A stretch of DNA of 64,000 nucleotides from Siphonobacter sp. SORGH_AS_0500 (GCF_002838835.1 NZ_NHPP01000007.1:186001-250000); one strand, 5' to 3'. Shown: positions 1 through 11,029, counted from the stretch's first letter. Numbers and translations: made by a program. The notes: a model not told the origin generated them from the letters alone.

Positions 1-2167
1 TGATCAGACTAAACGGCTGCTGGATCAGGTCGTTGTAGTAGTTCATGTACTGCAAGCCCAGATACTTCCATTCGGGGGTCACGAAGAGAGCGGCTTTCTG
101 GCCCAGCGTGTGCCGATACGTAGCGGCCAGACTGGTGCTGAGTTTGGGAGTGAAAATTTGGTGATTGCCCGCGTAGTCTTTGTTTTTGCCCGCTCCGTCA
201 GATAGAATCAACGACTGGTACTTCGTATCGACCATGCCCAGATTGTAGTTCACCTCCAGTCCTTTCAGGGGAAGAGCGGTCAGTTCCAGTTCGAGGCCCT
301 TGTTTTGCAGTTTTCCCACATTATCCGTGATCAGATCAGGGAAGGCCACGCTTTGCTGCTGATCTTTCCAGGCAACGTAGAACAGGGCCAGATTGGCTCG
401 CAGGCGACGATTCAGCCACTCCGACTTGACGCCTACTTCGAAATTATCGGTGTACTCAGGCTTGTAATTCAGCTTGTTAGCCTGTGCGGTATACTGGTTA
501 AAGCCCCCCGACCGATAGCCGCGTGAGTAGGTGGCGTAGGCCATCAGATCGGAAGTGGCTTTCAGCGAAAAGCCAAGCTTGGGCGACACGGCATCGTTAT
601 GCCCGTCAATGGTTTTTTCGGGAGCAATCACCGTCGGCATTTCGCCCGGTTTGGCCATTTCGGTTCGATGCGTCAGCGTCCGGTTTTCGTAATCATACCG
701 TAAGCCCGCAATCAGATCCAGTTTGCTGGTCAACGCATAGGTCGCGTGTACGTAAGCCGCCAGACCCTGTATTTTTTTGTCGGAGTAGATGAAGCTCGAA
801 TAGGGTGCCCCCGGATAATAGGTAGCTGCATCGGCTCCGTAACGGTAAACGGTTTCGGCTTTTTTTCGGTCCATAAAGCCAAACAGTCCCGCCGTAAACC
901 GAAGCTTTTCGTGCTGATTACTAACCAGCTTAAACTCCTGCGTAAGGGTGTTTTGTGGCTGGAAAGGCATTTCGTAAAGCATGAAGTCGGCAGGCGAATA
1001 ATCGACGTCATAATCCTGGTACGTATCGCTCATAAACGTATGGCCCGTCAGCGACGACAGTTCCATGCCCTTGAGTTGATACACCGCCTGCAAAGACGTC
1101 GTCACCAGCTTTCGCGTCTCCCGATTGGTACCGTTCTGGTTGATCGTCAGCGGCTGTTGCTCCGCCATCGACGCAAAGGTATAGGGGAAGGTTCCGGTGA
1201 TGTGGTTGTACTCACCCCGCGAATGAAGCGTAAAGGACAAGCGGTCCGAAACCAGGTATCGCAGATTCAGGCTTCCGCTGTAGGTTTCGGGTTTGTCAAA
1301 CTTTCTGCCCGTGTAGAGATTCGTAAAGAAACCGTTTCGGGTATCATAAATCCCTGAAAATCCAGCAAATAATTTGTGTTTAACGAGGGGCCCCGACAAC
1401 CCTGCTGCGTAGCGTTGTCGACTAAAATTACCCAGTGTAAGCTCCCCAAAACCGTGGGTCACATTGCCCGGTTTACTGGTAATGATATTGATTACCCCAC
1501 CCAAGGCATTACGTCCATAGAGCGTACTTTGTGGACCCCTCAGCACTTCTACCCGCTCGATATTCTGAATCTGCACCGAACTGGAATACCCGTCGAACAT
1601 CGGAATGCCATCGACATAAATCCCGACGACCGGATTCTGCGAAAACGTGTTTATGCCCCGAATGGAAGTCATTGTCAATGTTGGTGAACCCACGTTCATA
1701 CTCATCAGGTTAGGTACCGACATGAGCATATCGCCCATCTCCTGAATCCGGCGTTCCTGAATCTGCCGACTGCTGAGCGACGAAACCGACAGAGCCGTCC
1801 GCTGCTGCGTATTCGCGTATTTTTCAGCCGTAATGGTTACGGGACTTAGCTGTAACGTTTTGGTCGTAGCCGTCAGCACAACCGTAACTGTTTGGCCGTC
1901 GGCAACCGCAACTAGCTTGTGGTCAAACTGATAGTTCAGGCTGCTGGCCTGCAATTCGTAAGAGCCGGCGGGTATATTAGAGAAAGAAAAACGCCCCTGT
2001 TCGTCAGATGTCTTACCGCGATGGACGGGTTTCAGTTCGATGGTGACGTCGGTGATGGGTTGGCCATTTTCCTCTTCCACCCGTCCGCGAATCGTAGCCC
2101 CCCGCTGAGCTAGCACTAGGCTAACATTCAACAGAAACAATCCAAGAAAATAAATAAGTCTGCCCAT
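1..2167 (-). CDS. TonB-dependent outer-membrane receptor (3' end beyond window)
   Basis: Translating the minus strand from the ATG at 2165-2167 gives an open frame that still encodes protein at the window edge, so the C-terminal end is missing. It starts with a signal peptide (about 20 residues, ending LVLAQ), then a carboxypeptidase-regulatory-like beta-sandwich (about 25-110), then a plug domain with the pattern VEVLRGPQSTLYGRNALGG, then beta-barrel sequence. These are hallmarks of siderophore/vitamin-type TonB receptors rather than SusC. It is transcribed away from an AraC/PchR-like regulator, a common arrangement for siderophore receptors whose regulator senses the ligand. The substrate is inferred (ferric siderophore), not shown. 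The short reading frames on the opposite strand here are shadows. Confidence 0.9.
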   Translation of the reverse strand, partial: MGRLIYFLGLFLLNVSLVLAQRGATIRGRVEEENGQPITDVTIELKPVHRGKTSDEQGRFSFSNIPAGSYELQASSLNYQFDHKLVAVADGQTVTVVLTATTKTLQLSPVTITAEKYANTQQRTALSVSSLSSRQIQERRIQEMGDMLMSVPNLMSMNVGSPTLTMTSIRGINTFSQNPVVGIYVDGIPMFDGYSSSVQIQNIERVEVLRGPQSTLYGRNALGGVINIITSKPGNVTHGFGELTLGNFSRQRYAAGLSGPLVKHKLFAGFSGIYDTRNGFFTNLYTGRKFDKPETYSGSLNLRYLVSDRLSFTLHSRGEYNHITGTFPYTFASMAEQQPLTINQNGTNRETRKLVTTSLQAVYQLKGMELSSLTGHTFMSDTYQDYDVDYSPADFMLYEMPFQPQNTLTQEFKLVSNQHEKLRFTAGLFGFMDRKKAETVYRYGADAATYYPGAPYSSFIYSDKKIQGLAAYVHATYALTSKLDLIAGLRYDYENRTLTHRTEMAKPGEMPTVIAPEKTIDGHNDAVSPKLGFSLKATSDLMAYATYSRGYRSGGFNQYTAQANKLNYKPEYTDNFEVGVKSEWLNRRLRANLALFYVAWKDQQQSVAFPDLITDNVGKLQNKGLELELTALPLKGLEVNYNLGMVDTKYQSLILSDGAGKNKDYAGNHQIFTPKLSTSLAATYRHTLGQKAALFVTPEWKYLGLQYMNYYNDLIQQPFSLI

Positions 2168-2173
2168 GTAATG

Positions 2174-2213
2174 TAGAATAATTCTAAATAAGTAAGTAGT
2201 TTCGGCAAAACTA
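2174..2213 (-). promoter_or_regulatory. putative operator and -7 element of the TonB receptor
   Basis: A perfect 13-bp dyad, TAGAATAATTCTA (2174-2186), lies just upstream of the receptor start. Further upstream, on the minus strand at 2206-2213, TAGTTTTG fits the Bacteroidota -7 consensus TAnnTTTG. No clear -33 TTG is visible. The dyad would sit near or just after the transcription start, a suitable place for a repressor such as a Fur/DtxR-like iron regulator. The regulator's identity is inference. Confidence 0.35.
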
Positions 2214-2275
2214 CGGACTCGGGGCAGAGGGGGCGGTACGTCAGCCGGAGTGAAACATACGTGAAAAGGAATTTT

Positions 2276-3271
2276 ATGCATCTGAAGATACACCTTCGTG
2301 ATCTGGAAGAAATCCTCCTGGAGCAAACCGTTGACAGAGCAATGCTGGTATCCAATGAGCCTGTCATAGAACGGGTTACCACCATTGATCTGGCTTCAAG
2401 CCGGGGAACGTACCGGGAAATACTGCTCGACGGCATCCACATCGGCTACGGCGATCTACGGCTCAAACAAACCACGCTGCTGCAATTTGAAAGTGATTTT
2501 GAGACGGTTGAAATGCATTTCGATCTGTGTGGGCAGAGTGAAGCTGCATTCCGGGAGCCGGGGGTAGCTCCCTATCAGTTTAGCAGTAATACGCATAATC
2601 TGATTTACGTGCCCGGCACGAAAGGAACGATGCACCTGAACGCTTCGCATGCCCGGATTCTGGAAATCAATATTCGTCCGAGCGTATTTGAACACTACCT
2701 GTCAGGCTCCGATCACCACCGCCTTGCCGCCTTCCAAATGCACATGCAGCACCAGCAGCACAGCTTGCTGGGCCGGCATAATCTGCCCATCAGTCCAGCC
2801 ATGCACCACGTGATCGAGGCCATTGTCAACTGTTCAAGAACGGGCGTCTATAAAAAGCTATTTTTGGAAGCGAAAGTGATCGAACTCCTGATGCTGCAAC
2901 TGGAGCAACTGCTGGAGCACGATTGTGAGGGATGTCCGCATCTAAGGCCGCAGGACTACGAAAAGATGCATCACGCCAAAGCCATCCTGCTCACCCACCT
3001 GGACGACCCCTATTCCCTGACGGATCTGGCCCGGCAGGTGGGCACTAATGAATTTACGCTCAAAAAAGGCTTCAAGGAACTGTTTGGCACGTCTGTGTTC
3101 GGCATGCTGGGCGACGAACGCATGAAAAAAGCCCAGGCCCTGCTCCTGAACACCACCAAAAGCGTCGCCGAAATCAGTCAGGAAATTGGCTACAAGTACC
3201 CCCATCACTTCAATGCCGCCTTTAAGAAAAAGTTTGGCGTACCGCCGGGAAGATATAAGAGTTTTGACTGA
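2276..3271 (+). CDS. AraC-family (PchR-like) transcriptional regulator
   Basis: About 330 residues. The C-terminal ~95 residues form the double helix-turn-helix of AraC/XylS proteins (SLTDLARQVGTNEFTLKKGF, then VAEISQEIGY and HHFNAAFKKKFG, ending PPGRYK). The long N-terminal part matches the layout of PchR-type regulators that bind ferric siderophores. I chose the ATG at 2276 because AAAAGGA lies five bases before it; a GTG at 2261 would add five residues. The gene is divergent from the TonB receptor and probably controls it. The ligand is inferred. Confidence 0.88.
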   Translation: MHLKIHLRDLEEILLEQTVDRAMLVSNEPVIERVTTIDLASSRGTYREILLDGIHIGYGDLRLKQTTLLQFESDFETVEMHFDLCGQSEAAFREPGVAPYQFSSNTHNLIYVPGTKGTMHLNASHARILEINIRPSVFEHYLSGSDHHRLAAFQMHMQHQQHSLLGRHNLPISPAMHHVIEAIVNCSRTGVYKKLFLEAKVIELLMLQLEQLLEHDCEGCPHLRPQDYEKMHHAKAILLTHLDDPYSLTDLARQVGTNEFTLKKGFKELFGTSVFGMLGDERMKKAQALLLNTTKSVAEISQEIGYKYPHHFNAAFKKKFGVPPGRYKSFD

Positions 3272-3408
3272 TCTTTATTCCTTGAAGGCCTTTCGACTTC
3301 TTCTAAAGACATCCGCTGGAGGAATGAAGAGGAAATGGCAAAGCCGCAATGAAGAACCTCAACGATTAAATCAATCTTTTGCTAACATCTATACAACTAA
3401 ATTTGAGC

Positions 3409-3843
3409 TTATTTATATAGAATTTCCTGAATAGTAGTGACATAGCCCCTGTCATCAGGAAATCTTCTTTCAGAATCAGGCCATACACATTGTAATACAG
3501 GAAAGTCAAAACCTTCGTAGTAAGTAATAGCTCTACCTAAAAACTCCTCATAATTGCTTTGAGTTACCGTTTTAAAAAGGCAAGGATAGTCATCTAGGAT
3601 ATCGTTGTAAAAGGTGTCTGGTTCTCGGATCATATTATTTTCTATGTCGTTGCCAATATTATTTAAGATCACGTGAGCTGATTTGTGCTCTATACCAGAA
3701 ATGATTATTTCAGGATGGCCGAATGTCTTAAAAAGGCCTACCGTATAAGAAAAGGGAGGTAAGGTATCATCGACAATGTTAAAAACAATCCACTTATATT
3801 TCTCGACTCTATCGAGCAATTCTTGACGTATACTTTCAGCCAT
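3409..3843 (-). CDS. DUF4262 domain-containing protein
   Basis: A 144-residue soluble protein with the DUF4262 signature FSYTVGLFKTFGHPEIIISG near residues 31-50 and the acidic/aromatic C-terminal part usual in the family (FLGRAITYYEG, VLQCVWPDSERRFP). The family is widespread and has no established reaction. It stands alone, convergent with the AraC gene. The length is typical and the frame intact. Confidence 0.8.
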   Translation of the reverse strand: MAESIRQELLDRVEKYKWIVFNIVDDTLPPFSYTVGLFKTFGHPEIIISGIEHKSAHVILNNIGNDIENNMIREPDTFYNDILDDYPCLFKTVTQSNYEEFLGRAITYYEGFDFPVLQCVWPDSERRFPDDRGYVTTIQEILYK

Positions 3844-4198
3844 CTGTAGGAATCAACTTTCAATTTGAGCTTCTTGGTGCAATTTAAAAGGACCGATGAA
3901 AATAAGAGCCATACAATTGCTTCAATACAGCCATTAACAAGAATACTAGATTGGTTTACAGGTAGATAGACTTTTATAAACGCCCCATTCTAAAATATGG
4001 AAGAGATAAAGACTATTAATTAGCTATAGTAACCCTTTTGCAGAGTAACCATGATTGAAAAGGATGCCAAAGGAATATACTAAACTACCCAAAGAAGACT
4101 AGCCACAGGCTGCGTTGGGTAGTTTAGTTATAAGATTTTTCATTCATAAACAGCCCCGCATTTTTATAATACGTGTCTGTCGGTCAATCAGTTGGAAT
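3844..4198. terminator. intergenic stretch with a long hairpin terminator
   Basis: No gene is seen. A perfect 14-bp inverted repeat pairs 4079-4092 (ACTAAACTACCCAA) with 4115-4128, with a 22-nt loop. It lies about 70 bases beyond the stop of the GH30 gene on the minus strand and can also act on the plus strand. There is no clear T-tract directly after it, as is common in Cytophagales. Confidence 0.6.
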
Positions 4199-7100
4199 TT
4201 ATTTTATGAAATTCCCTTTAAAATGATTCGCCTGATAATGATAAATACCCGGTGCCAGACTGGAGACGTTAATGACTTTTTGATCAGCTTGATCCAATGG
4301 GGATTGAAAAACGGTTCGTCCAACTGCATCAATAATAACAAGCTGCCCGGTTAATTTATTTCCATTAAAATCGAGGGTCAGAAAATCCTTTACGGGGTTA
4401 GGATACACCTTCACAGATGTCGGTATTACCTGTTCCACCGCTCTGATCACGGAATACTGATACGTTCCGTCCAGATCCACTTGTTTAAGCTGGTAATAGT
4501 TACTGCCCTCCAAGGGAGACGAATCAACCATTCGATAATTCAGCTCCCGTACGCTAGTCCCATTGCCGGGAACGAAACCAATTTTTTCGAACGTTTTCCC
4601 ATCCTTACTTCTCAGGATGTCAAATCCAAAGTTATTTTTCTCAGAATAGGTAGTCCAATCGAGCTGTATCCCGTTTTCGACCGATTTGGCCGTAAATCTG
4701 CCTAAGCTGACGGGTAATGCTTGCTCGATTAATTGCAATTCTAAACTTGCTGCCGTGGTTGGTAAGCCAGGGGTTAGGTACGCGTTGAAGGATTGCAGGG
4801 AGGGTTGACCCGTACTGGTAACCCGGCTGAATGAGGCTGTTCCATTGGTAGTGGTCAGGTAGTAGCTGCCTAAGGGGGCCGGAATACCCACATACACCCC
4901 CGTGCTTATGCCTGACTCTACCGCAAGGGTCAGCCATTGCTGGTGTTGGTTAGGGGCAGTATTAACGGACTGCTGCTTCGAGGAGGCAATCGCTCCAGAG
5001 CCTTCAAAAACTACGGTTCCGGCTCCGTTGACCAGAACGGGGGTATTGGCAGGAATTTTTCCAGTGGTAATAGCTCTTCCGACTACTTTCGAATCAGCAA
5101 ACTCCAACGTATAGGCTTTGACGCCCTCTGGAATAGTAGCTTCGAAGGGTAAAACTAGCATTTTTGCCCCGTCTAACGTACTACGATATACTGCTGAAGT
5201 GGCCGTGAAACCCTGAGGTGCATAAAAATCGCCTCCTCCTTCGCTAAGTTCAAGTTTTGTGCAGTTCTGTCCGTTGATTACGTTGGTTTTGTCACTCACC
5301 GTGCTGGTTTGTACATAATACAAACCATTCTTATTGGCCGCCGCCGCGTGCCAGTTGGTTTGGGCGGGAATATTGGTCACATTGGTAAGGTCAAGGGAAG
5401 TATACGTAACGTCATCCAGGCAATCCATTAAATAACTATCCGCCGCACTGTACACACCGGAAAACTTGTACCCCCGTTCATTACCAATGGCAACGTACAC
5501 ATCTTTGAATTTAAACGTTAGCCGGGAAGCCGCGTTCCCACTGGTAATACCAATGATTCCGATACAACCATCGGTCAGTACGTCCTCGGAGATATTCAGA
5601 ACCCAGTTGAAGTCGTTTCTTTTGTCAAAAACAATACTGCCGTAATTTTTTGATTTGGTCTCTCCCTGCTTGTTTACGTAGTAAAGCGTGGTATTGCTCG
5701 AAGAGTAGTTGTAACTAGAGGAAAGGCTTTCTACCTGAAATACCAGGCGGTTAAACTTTCCACCCAGTGGCAGATATCCGTTAGTCGCGTTTGTATTGGT
5801 ACTAAACAGGGGCGATGAATTCAGGAAGGTAAAGGTTTTGCCGCTGAGCTTATATCCAGTACCAAATGCTTGCGAGGTTGGCGTTTTGTTATCAAGCTTC
5901 TCGTAGTTGACGAGTTCACTAGTCATTTGCGAGGGTTCGAAATCCCCACTCTTGGTAAAAACGAGTGTGGTCACACTAGAGGCCTTGATGGTTACCTTGG
6001 GTCGGTTGGTTTGCTGGGGAAAATCCACGTTGCTTTCAACCATGCTTTCCGTCTGAGTCGTACTAATGACTTTGCCTTCATTCGAGAGAAGGGTAAATCC
6101 ACGGACAGATTATAAGTGTTCGAGGAAGGATTAATGACCTGAACTACAATTTTATCGCCCGTTTCGGAAAGGTAAGCAGACCCTCTTAACTCACTCGTAT
6201 TGTCATTCCAGCTATTTTGAATGCGGGTATAACCCGTGACATACTTGGCGTAATGCGAAAGAATACTGCCTCGTTTGGTCATTACCCCGGCAGTACTTCC
6301 AAACATGCCATCTCCGAGAGGTCCGTAATACCGTTTGGTTGCATAATGAATCCAGGCATTGACATTAGACAGCAGGGCCTGATTCACGGCGTTTGCGAAC
6401 GAAAAACCATCAATGGACCAGTTGAAGTCCCGGGAGCCACCGTCGGAATTCCAGTTAATGAGAAACTCGGTCATCCACACTTCTTTTCCCTGAGCCTGTA
6501 CATTGAGCAGGCCCGACTGAATTGCCCCATACTGATGACCGCCGAATATATCAAAGTGCGGAAGTACCTCGGGATTCACAAAAGCACTGGCGTAATTATC
6601 CGTGATGCCCACACTCTCGGGTGCGATGATCTTGCAATCGATTAAATCACCATAGCTTTTAATAAAGGAGGCCATTTGGACAGGGGTCCAGATGCATCCG
6701 GCATAATCTACCTGATAGTCAGGTTCATTCTGTAGTGAAATAGCCTCTAGTGTAACGCCATTTTGCCGTAAATAGGTGACAAAGTCGTTGAGGTAATTGG
6801 CGTAGTCAGCGTAATTTTCCTGCTTTAGGTATACGGGTTGCCATACGCCGTTTGCATCCTGATAACGGGAGGCAATGGTATTGTACGTTTTCCATTCCGC
6901 CGGCATTGACCAGGGAGAAGCGAAAATCTTAATATTCAGGGATTGTGCTAATTGGGCTGTTGTTAGCACCTGCCCCCAGTTATCCTTGCCAGTAGGTATG
7001 TAGATACGCATGATGTTGTAGCCTGCTTCACTGCCTGCCCCCCACATCTTGCGTATTTCGGCTTCGGTCATGTGGCTATACCCAAACTGAGGGCTATTGA

Positions 7101-7254
7101 CGAACCCCCCAAAGCCCGTAATTTTCTGGTACTTCTGGTCTTTATTCACTTTGACGGTTGCCGTTCTCACCTGAGCCTGAACGGTAGGGTGAAGTACGGC
7201 TGCCAGAGCCAGCATAATCACCGATTTCATAAGGATAAGTAATTGTTTTTTCAT
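4199..7254 (-). pseudogene. GH30-family glycoside hydrolase with T9SS sorting domain (one frameshift)
   Basis: Two overlapping reading frames (7254 to about 6090, then 6090 to 4199) form one protein of about 1,018 residues. It starts with a signal peptide (MKKQLLILMK... ending VQAQ). A GH30-type TIM barrel follows, with the acid/base Glu in SLQNEPDYQ (about E177) and the nucleophile Glu in VWMTEFLIN (about E263). The second frame continues the barrel's beta-sandwich (VTIKASSVTTLVF), then an uncharacterised beta-rich region. It ends with a T9SS type A sorting domain (VKVYPNPVKDFLTL ... APGIYHYQ). Substrate may be a xylan or beta-glucan. The frames join if one base is added at the GGG at 6091-6093, giving LPLLSNEGKVIS. 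The ATG at 7254 is preferred over 7296 because it leaves a clean signal peptide. A sequencing error is as likely as real decay. Confidence 0.85.
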
Positions 7255-8161
7255 AGGTGTATTAGATTGTTTTGTAATCAGGAAACCAAACTTCAACGGG
7301 ATTGAATGATACCTTACCGACCATTCCTGTCACTAAGAATGATCTTAGGCTCTGATACATGATCCAATTATTTGATGGAAATACGAACTACTAACAGCAA
7401 GCTATGTGGCTTTCTAAATCCCTTTGCAAACCCGCTTACCTACAACCAACTTCTACATACTTGCCATCGGTAATTATTCTATAAAAGCTCTATTAATTGG
7501 TTACTAATCAATGCTATATTGGCTATGGGTCGTATGATCTCGACGGTCTTATTCATACAATCTATGGGAATGTGGAGGCTTTAGGAGTAAAATAAAAATA
7601 TGTATTAATCGATATATAATATGATTATTCCATTGCAAATGTATGGCATTGGAAAGAGGAAGAGCGGATACAAATCGTCATATCTCTTGAACTAATGTTC
7701 AATTCCTATGAAAATTTGCTAGACTCATCGTAAAACCTCAGGTAGTTGCCCGGTAACTTGCCCATTTTAAAGGCATATGGAGTCTTGAAGAAGTTGTGTA
7801 GAATGGTAGCTTTACCCTCACCTCTTTTCATTCGGGTAATCCTGAGCATCCCTGACGGAGTGGTAAAAGAGATGCTTATACAGACCTGAATCCATCATGA
7901 GCTGGCTGGTGTCTACTTTGGTTTCGTATTTCTCTTCATAGTCAGGTTGTAGTAGTGCTACCTTCTGCTTCCTATCGTCTATTGATACTAGATGGATCGC
8001 ACTTCGAAATCACTTACTGACTATTCATTTACTATTTCTTATCTTGGGCATCAAGCTTTTATAGTAACACCCTTATTTAATTCAGGCCTAATTGATAGGC
8101 AAATCAGTTACTTACAGCTTTAGCTCTATTAAATGGCAACCTTTTAGCTTTGATTTATGGT
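7255..8161. other. long intergenic region with a possible gene relic
   Basis: No intact gene. On the minus strand between about 7990 and 7720 two short stretches read like coding sequence in neighbouring frames: one contains LQPDYEEKYETKVD and MMDSGLYKHLFYH, the next GEGKATILHNFFKTPYAFKM. This suggests a broken gene I do not recognise. The rest is AT-rich and shows nothing clear. Confidence 0.3.
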
Positions 8162-8791
8162 ATGGAAAGACCTCGTAATAAAACCACTCTAAGAAATTCT
8201 TTACTGATTGCCAGTCTACTGGGTTTGATCTTGACTAGCATTTTTCTCAATCGCCGTAGTGTACATCAGATTCAGGAGGCTTCAGCTTCCATCTACAAAG
8301 ATCGTTTAGTGCCAACGGCTATTATTGCTAAGTTGACTTCACAAGTTTATAGCAAACGGCTCTTGTTGGAGTCCTACGTACTAAGCAATACGAAGCTACC
8401 ACTGAGCCAGGTAGCCTTCGCTCTGGATCGTTCCAATCGACAGATCGATTCATTAATAACCAGTTTCGAAGAAACGAGTCTAACCCTTCGAGAGGCAGAT
8501 CAATTTAATGCACTCAAACAACGGCTGGAAACGTATAATAAGTTAGAAGGAGAGGTAATGAAGAACCCTAAAGATCTGTCACAGGCTCGACAGGTTCTTT
8601 TGACCGGAACTGGAAATATTGCGTTCAGTCAGGTGATCCAAACCCTAACGGAATTGTCGGCTCTGCAATTGGCGGTTGGCCAGGAGTTACTCAACCAATC
8701 CAATGGTCAGTCGAATTACATTTATGTATTAACTGCCTTGCAGCTTGGCCTTGTATTATTAATATCATTAGTGCTATTCTGGAAGCTTTAA
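8162..8791 (+). CDS. four-helix-bundle (4HB_MCP-like) sensor membrane protein
   Basis: About 209 residues. A transmembrane helix near the N-terminus (LLIASLLGLILTSIFL) is followed by about 140 helical residues (IYKDRLVPTAIIAKLTSQVY ...) resembling the ligand-binding four-helix bundle of chemoreceptors and sensor kinases. A second transmembrane helix (YIYVLTALQLGLVLLISLVL) ends the protein, so there is no cytoplasmic HAMP, kinase or methyl-accepting domain. It may be a stand-alone sensory module or a receptor that lost its output domain. The ATG at 8162 is preferred over an upstream TTG at 8150. Confidence 0.65.
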   Translation: MERPRNKTTLRNSLLIASLLGLILTSIFLNRRSVHQIQEASASIYKDRLVPTAIIAKLTSQVYSKRLLLESYVLSNTKLPLSQVAFALDRSNRQIDSLITSFEETSLTLREADQFNALKQRLETYNKLEGEVMKNPKDLSQARQVLLTGTGNIAFSQVIQTLTELSALQLAVGQELLNQSNGQSNYIYVLTALQLGLVLLISLVLFWKL

Positions 8792-8887
8792 TCCAGCAAG
8801 CAGGTCCGCTTTAGAACATTCAAGGTTCATAAGGGGTCACGTCAACCCCTGGAAAGAGTACACAAATTTGTCCTGTATCATAAGCCT

Positions 8888-10102
8888 TTAGGACAGAAAT
8901 GAAGCAAGCCTGGCTTTTATTTTTGATAAGAGATTCTCAAAAACTGGTTTGGAAGTTAGTTTCTGCAACTGTGAGCATAACGCATACATTTCATGGCACA
9001 GCAAGCGGTCATCCTGGCCATAATCCCAGATAGGATTAAGATGTTCCAGGACTAGTGCCTCAAAACTAACTTCCGGTATAACCAATAGGATAGCACCCTG
9101 CGGATCGCGTATCAACAGTTCCGGATGATGTTGGGACCGGTATAAAAATAGCGATGACAACGCACGCAAACTAATGATAGCCGTACCGGGATCGTTTACG
9201 CCCGTGCTGAGGGCTTTTAAGGTAATTTCTCTTAATTGGCTAAACCCGTATAAAAAATTACCCTGGATCGTTTGGATCAGGGGAATAAACATGAATTCAA
9301 GTAGTTGGTGCTGTAACTCCTCCGGCAAGGACTTGCTGGTTGCCAATACAGGAGTACCGGGTAATACAAACGTTCCAGGGGTGAGGAGAATTTTAATTTG
9401 AATCGAATGCTCTAGACAAAAGGCCTTCAACCCTTCTAGCTCAACTCCTTCAAAGATACCCGACTTCACCGCTTTCACGTGGAAGGGGGGAGTAGGCGAC
9501 ACCTCAAGTGAAGAAGGCTGCTGGTGGGCACACGCCTTTTTCATCGAGGCTAACGTATCATCAAATACCTTCTGTATAATAACCTCATATTTAACAGACT
9601 GCGTAATGTAATGAAGAAAATAGATAAATAGGAAAATATCGAAAATAGTAATGAAAATCAACAAATAGGTACTGAGTGCTGGTATATAAATCCCTGATTC
9701 TACATCCCTGATCGTGCTAAGCAGAAAGAAAGCGTAGATAATGGTTCCGATGTAAGTACCTAAAACAGACTGCTGAAATTTGTTGCCGATTAATTGCCCA
9801 AGCACCCGGTTACTCATTTGAGAAGCGGCTTGGTTCAGCACGATCATAACCATTGAAAAGCTAAACACCGTTAATGATAAAATGCCAGCGGCAACGGCCC
9901 CAATGATACTTCTTGCCGTCGAAGCATCTTTCAGACGAAGCCAATCAAGCTGGCTTTTAATCAGCTTTCCTGGTTCTGAATAGTCTAAGGTGATCATTAA
10001 TCCACCTAAGGCGAGAAACCCCAGAGCAATGATGGCAGGTAGGAACGCAATACTGTTGACGGTTTTTTGATATTTTCTTTTAAAAAAGTTATTCACACTC
10101 AT
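8888..10102 (-). CDS. DUF2254 family membrane protein
   Basis: 404 residues with about four N-terminal transmembrane helices (about 18-38, 66-90, 112-130, 143-165) and a soluble C-terminal half. The segment SLTVFSFSMVMIVLNQAASQ and the later motif FSQLREITLKALSTGVNDPG match DUF2254 inner-membrane proteins, which have no known reaction. Length is normal and the frame intact. It is convergent with the preceding sensor gene. Confidence 0.8.
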   Translation of the reverse strand: MSVNNFFKRKYQKTVNSIAFLPAIIALGFLALGGLMITLDYSEPGKLIKSQLDWLRLKDASTARSIIGAVAAGILSLTVFSFSMVMIVLNQAASQMSNRVLGQLIGNKFQQSVLGTYIGTIIYAFFLLSTIRDVESGIYIPALSTYLLIFITIFDIFLFIYFLHYITQSVKYEVIIQKVFDDTLASMKKACAHQQPSSLEVSPTPPFHVKAVKSGIFEGVELEGLKAFCLEHSIQIKILLTPGTFVLPGTPVLATSKSLPEELQHQLLEFMFIPLIQTIQGNFLYGFSQLREITLKALSTGVNDPGTAIISLRALSSLFLYRSQHHPELLIRDPQGAILLVIPEVSFEALVLEHLNPIWDYGQDDRLLCHEMYALCSQLQKLTSKPVFENLLSKIKARLASFLS

Positions 10103-10606
10103 TCGCCTGTTTATAAGTTAAAAACTTCCTCTTGGTAACCCAATCTCTTCTGCACCGTTTCCATGGGTCAAGGCATCATAAGAAAAGGAGCATACCATCG
10201 ATTTCGATGGACAGTTTTCATCTAAAAGTAACGATGCTGTCAATAGGTGAATGATCTAACGCATACCTCTGTTTTGCAATACCATCATTTCAAGCTTAAA
10301 TGGATCTACGATTCCCTTGCCTGAGATAGTCATGGAGCTCAGCTATTATGAACTGATGTTATCTGTTATAATAGCTGAAGCTATGGAAACGCCTTCATTT
10401 GGATTGCATGCTGAACCGTTGGGCTAGTAATGAAGTCAAGCACGGCTTCATTTTTCAATTTTTTAGCTTTTCATGCCACATACCACCCGGAATTTTTAGC
10501 CTAAACAGACACAAAGCTCTACACCCCGATACTTTTGGTATCGAGGTGTAGAGCTTTGTGCAAGGTATTTTACTATGGGATGAGGAGGTATGAAAAAGGT
10601 TATTTC
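10103..10606. terminator. intergenic region with a strong hairpin at 10510-10560
   Basis: No gene. A near-perfect inverted repeat begins CACAAAGCTCTACACC at 10510 and returns at 10545-10560, with one internal mismatch and a short TTTT loop; the total stem is about 22 bp. It lies directly past the stop of the small zinc-ribbon gene on the minus strand and probably ends its transcript. Confidence 0.55.
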
Positions 10607-10795
10607 TTATTTCTGGCGATGAAAAATAGTAATGCTAGTAGATACCCACGCTGGACACATGAAAAAATGCTTTGTGCATCGTCGGCAACGATAATAACGT
10701 TTGGGAAAAAGCACGTTACGAACAAGGGAAGGACGGCGTGTCCGTTCAACATCTTTGGAGCGGCAATAGGGGCATTGCTTGGTTAAGGATAGCAT
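10607..10795 (-). CDS. small zinc-ribbon protein (copy 1)
   Basis: 62 residues with two Cys pairs, CPYC (8-11) and CRRC (37-40), separated by a basic stretch (RRP, FPKRYYR). This is a typical zinc-ribbon layout for a small nucleic-acid-binding protein. A paralogue at 42676-42879 shares about 45 of 62 residues by hand count, and the DNA upstream is also alike (both leaders contain TTTATTAGGTATGGGATAAT), so gene and promoter were duplicated together. Function unknown; it may be a mobile-element accessory protein. Confidence 0.6.
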   Translation of the reverse strand: MLSLTKQCPYCRSKDVERTRRPSLVRNVLFPKRYYRCRRCTKHFFMCPAWVSTSITIFHRQK

Positions 10796-11029
10796 TATGC
10801 GTTTATTAGGTATGGGATAATGCTTTGAATTTAATGATTTTCATAGAAATTAACTATACTAAGTAAAGCAAAAATTAACTTTTTTAACATAAGTTATCTT
10901 GTTCAGTTGACTGAACTATGGAGGAATTTCATTGAAAGACCACTGGCTTCAAAAGAAAATCTATTCCTTTTGGTAATAAGGGGTTAAATTCAACGGTGCA
11001 ACTTCTCCCAACTTGAGTTATCTAAAGAA

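Noticed and set aside
746..1357. 203-codon plus-strand frame opposite the TonB receptor
   Set aside because: It is antisense to clearly conserved plug and barrel sequence and contains no family motif; a shadow of the receptor.
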